From contig CAMOZF010000148.1 in NCBI GenBank assembly GCA_946630765.1, forward strand, positions 1 through 5,273: a stretch of DNA of 5,273 nt, in the 5' to 3' direction. Shown here one piece after another: positions 4,868-5,273 of the stretch. The notes beneath the pieces were generated by a model that was given only the letters and a program-made list of their open reading frames with translations, ran no database searches and was not told the origin of the DNA. The stretch is from an uncultured Lachnospiraceae bacterium. GTDB taxonomy: Bacteria; Bacillota_A; Clostridia; Lachnospirales; Lachnospiraceae. A program made the translations under genes and the position numbers. Each line of letters opens with the position of its first letter. Within the stretch, counting starts at the first letter, position 1.

Positions 4868-5273
4868 ATGAGACTGAGAAATATACCGGGCGCGCAGGAG
4901 GAGATGGAGCGGAATCCCTTTGTCCTGAAGGCGCCTGAACTGAATAGGGGTCACTGGGACACGGTTTTCGAGAACCCGGGGCCGCTGCATCTGGAGATCG
5001 GCTGCGGAAAAGGGCGCTTTTTGCAGGAGCTCGCGCTTCGGCATCCGGAGGTCAATTACCTGGGCATTGAGAAATTTTCCTCGGTGCTCCTTCGGGCCCT
5101 TGAGAAGCGCGCGGAAACGGACTGCAACAACCTGTTCTTTCTGCGCTTCGACGCAGAGGAGCTTACGGAGATCTTCGCGGGGGGCGAAGTCGGAAAGATC
5201 TACCTGAATTTCTCCGATCCCTGGCCGAAAGAGAGGCATCACAAGAGACGGCTGACGTCTCGGGAGTTTCTGG
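4868..5273 (+). CDS. trmB: tRNA (guanine-N7)-methyltransferase TrmB, 3' end outside the window
   Basis: The first 135 residues are visible; the family is usually about 210-240 residues, so the C-terminal part lies to the right. TrmB uses SAM to methylate N7 of G46 in the variable loop of many tRNAs, in the cytoplasm. Signatures seen are the N-terminal MRLRNIPGAQEE, the SAM-binding motif I LEIGCGKGRF (42-51) and the family-specific NFSDPWPKERHHKRRL (114-129), which holds catalytic and tRNA-contacting residues. The ATG at 4868 directly follows the GNAT stop (TGAATG), with GAGG (4859-4862) 5 bases upstream inside the GNAT coding end, so translation is probably coupled. An ATG at 4904 is rejected: only 2 bases separate it from AGGAGG, and it would lose the conserved start. 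A single tRNA-Lys lies nearby but on the other strand. Confidence 0.96.
   Translation, partial: MRLRNIPGAQEEMERNPFVLKAPELNRGHWDTVFENPGPLHLEIGCGKGRFLQELALRHPEVNYLGIEKFSSVLLRALEKRAETDCNNLFFLRFDAEELTEIFAGGEVGKIYLNFSDPWPKERHHKRRLTSREFL

Noticed and set aside
4211..5242. Long open frame (343 codons) on the - strand
   Set aside because: It covers the opposite strand of the GNAT and trmB genes, both of which have clear family motifs, and it also runs through the GNAT promoter.

Overview
This looks like about 5.3 kb of ordinary chromosome from a Clostridia-class Firmicute, most likely Lachnospiraceae-like. Three things suggest this. The CcdA and TlpA proteins resemble those of that group, as far as I can recall. 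The promoters are clean sigma-A type, with TTGAC(A/T) and TATAAT-like boxes and 17-base spacers in all four cases. The tRNA-Lys has no encoded CCA. GC content looks to be in the mid-50s by eye. This is a judgement from the sequence alone; no search was run.

Left part (1-2395): the C-terminal three quarters of a YtqA/YhcC-type radical SAM protein runs rightward off the left edge. It converges on a leftward gene for a cytoplasmic gamma-glutamyltransferase-family (YwrD-like) Ntn hydrolase. The two genes share one GC-rich hairpin with T-tracts on both strands, which is a bidirectional terminator.

Middle (2396-3977): two back-to-back promoters lie in the 153-base gap between the GGT-family gene and a rightward ccdA-tlpA pair. 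CcdA is a six-helix membrane thiol-disulfide transporter. The next gene encodes a membrane-anchored TlpA/ResA-like thioredoxin with a WCPPC active site and a long acidic linker. Together they should carry reducing equivalents from cytoplasmic thioredoxin to proteins outside the membrane. No cytochrome c gene is visible, so the final target is unknown.

Right part (3978-5273): a leftward, apparently monocistronic tRNA-Lys(CTT) has its own near-perfect promoter and a candidate UUCG-loop terminator. A rightward pair follows: a RimJ/RimL-type GNAT acetyltransferase and, directly abutting it (TGAATG), trmB for tRNA m7G46 methyltransferase, which is cut by the right edge.

No mobile element, CRISPR array, riboswitch or evident novel multi-gene system is present. 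The most interesting signals are in the non-coding DNA at 4134-4279. A perfect 9-bp dyad overlaps the -35 box of the GNAT promoter. A nested dyad sits over the tRNA-Lys promoter and may also be the terminator of ccdA-tlpA. Another perfect dyad reaches into the first bases of the tRNA.
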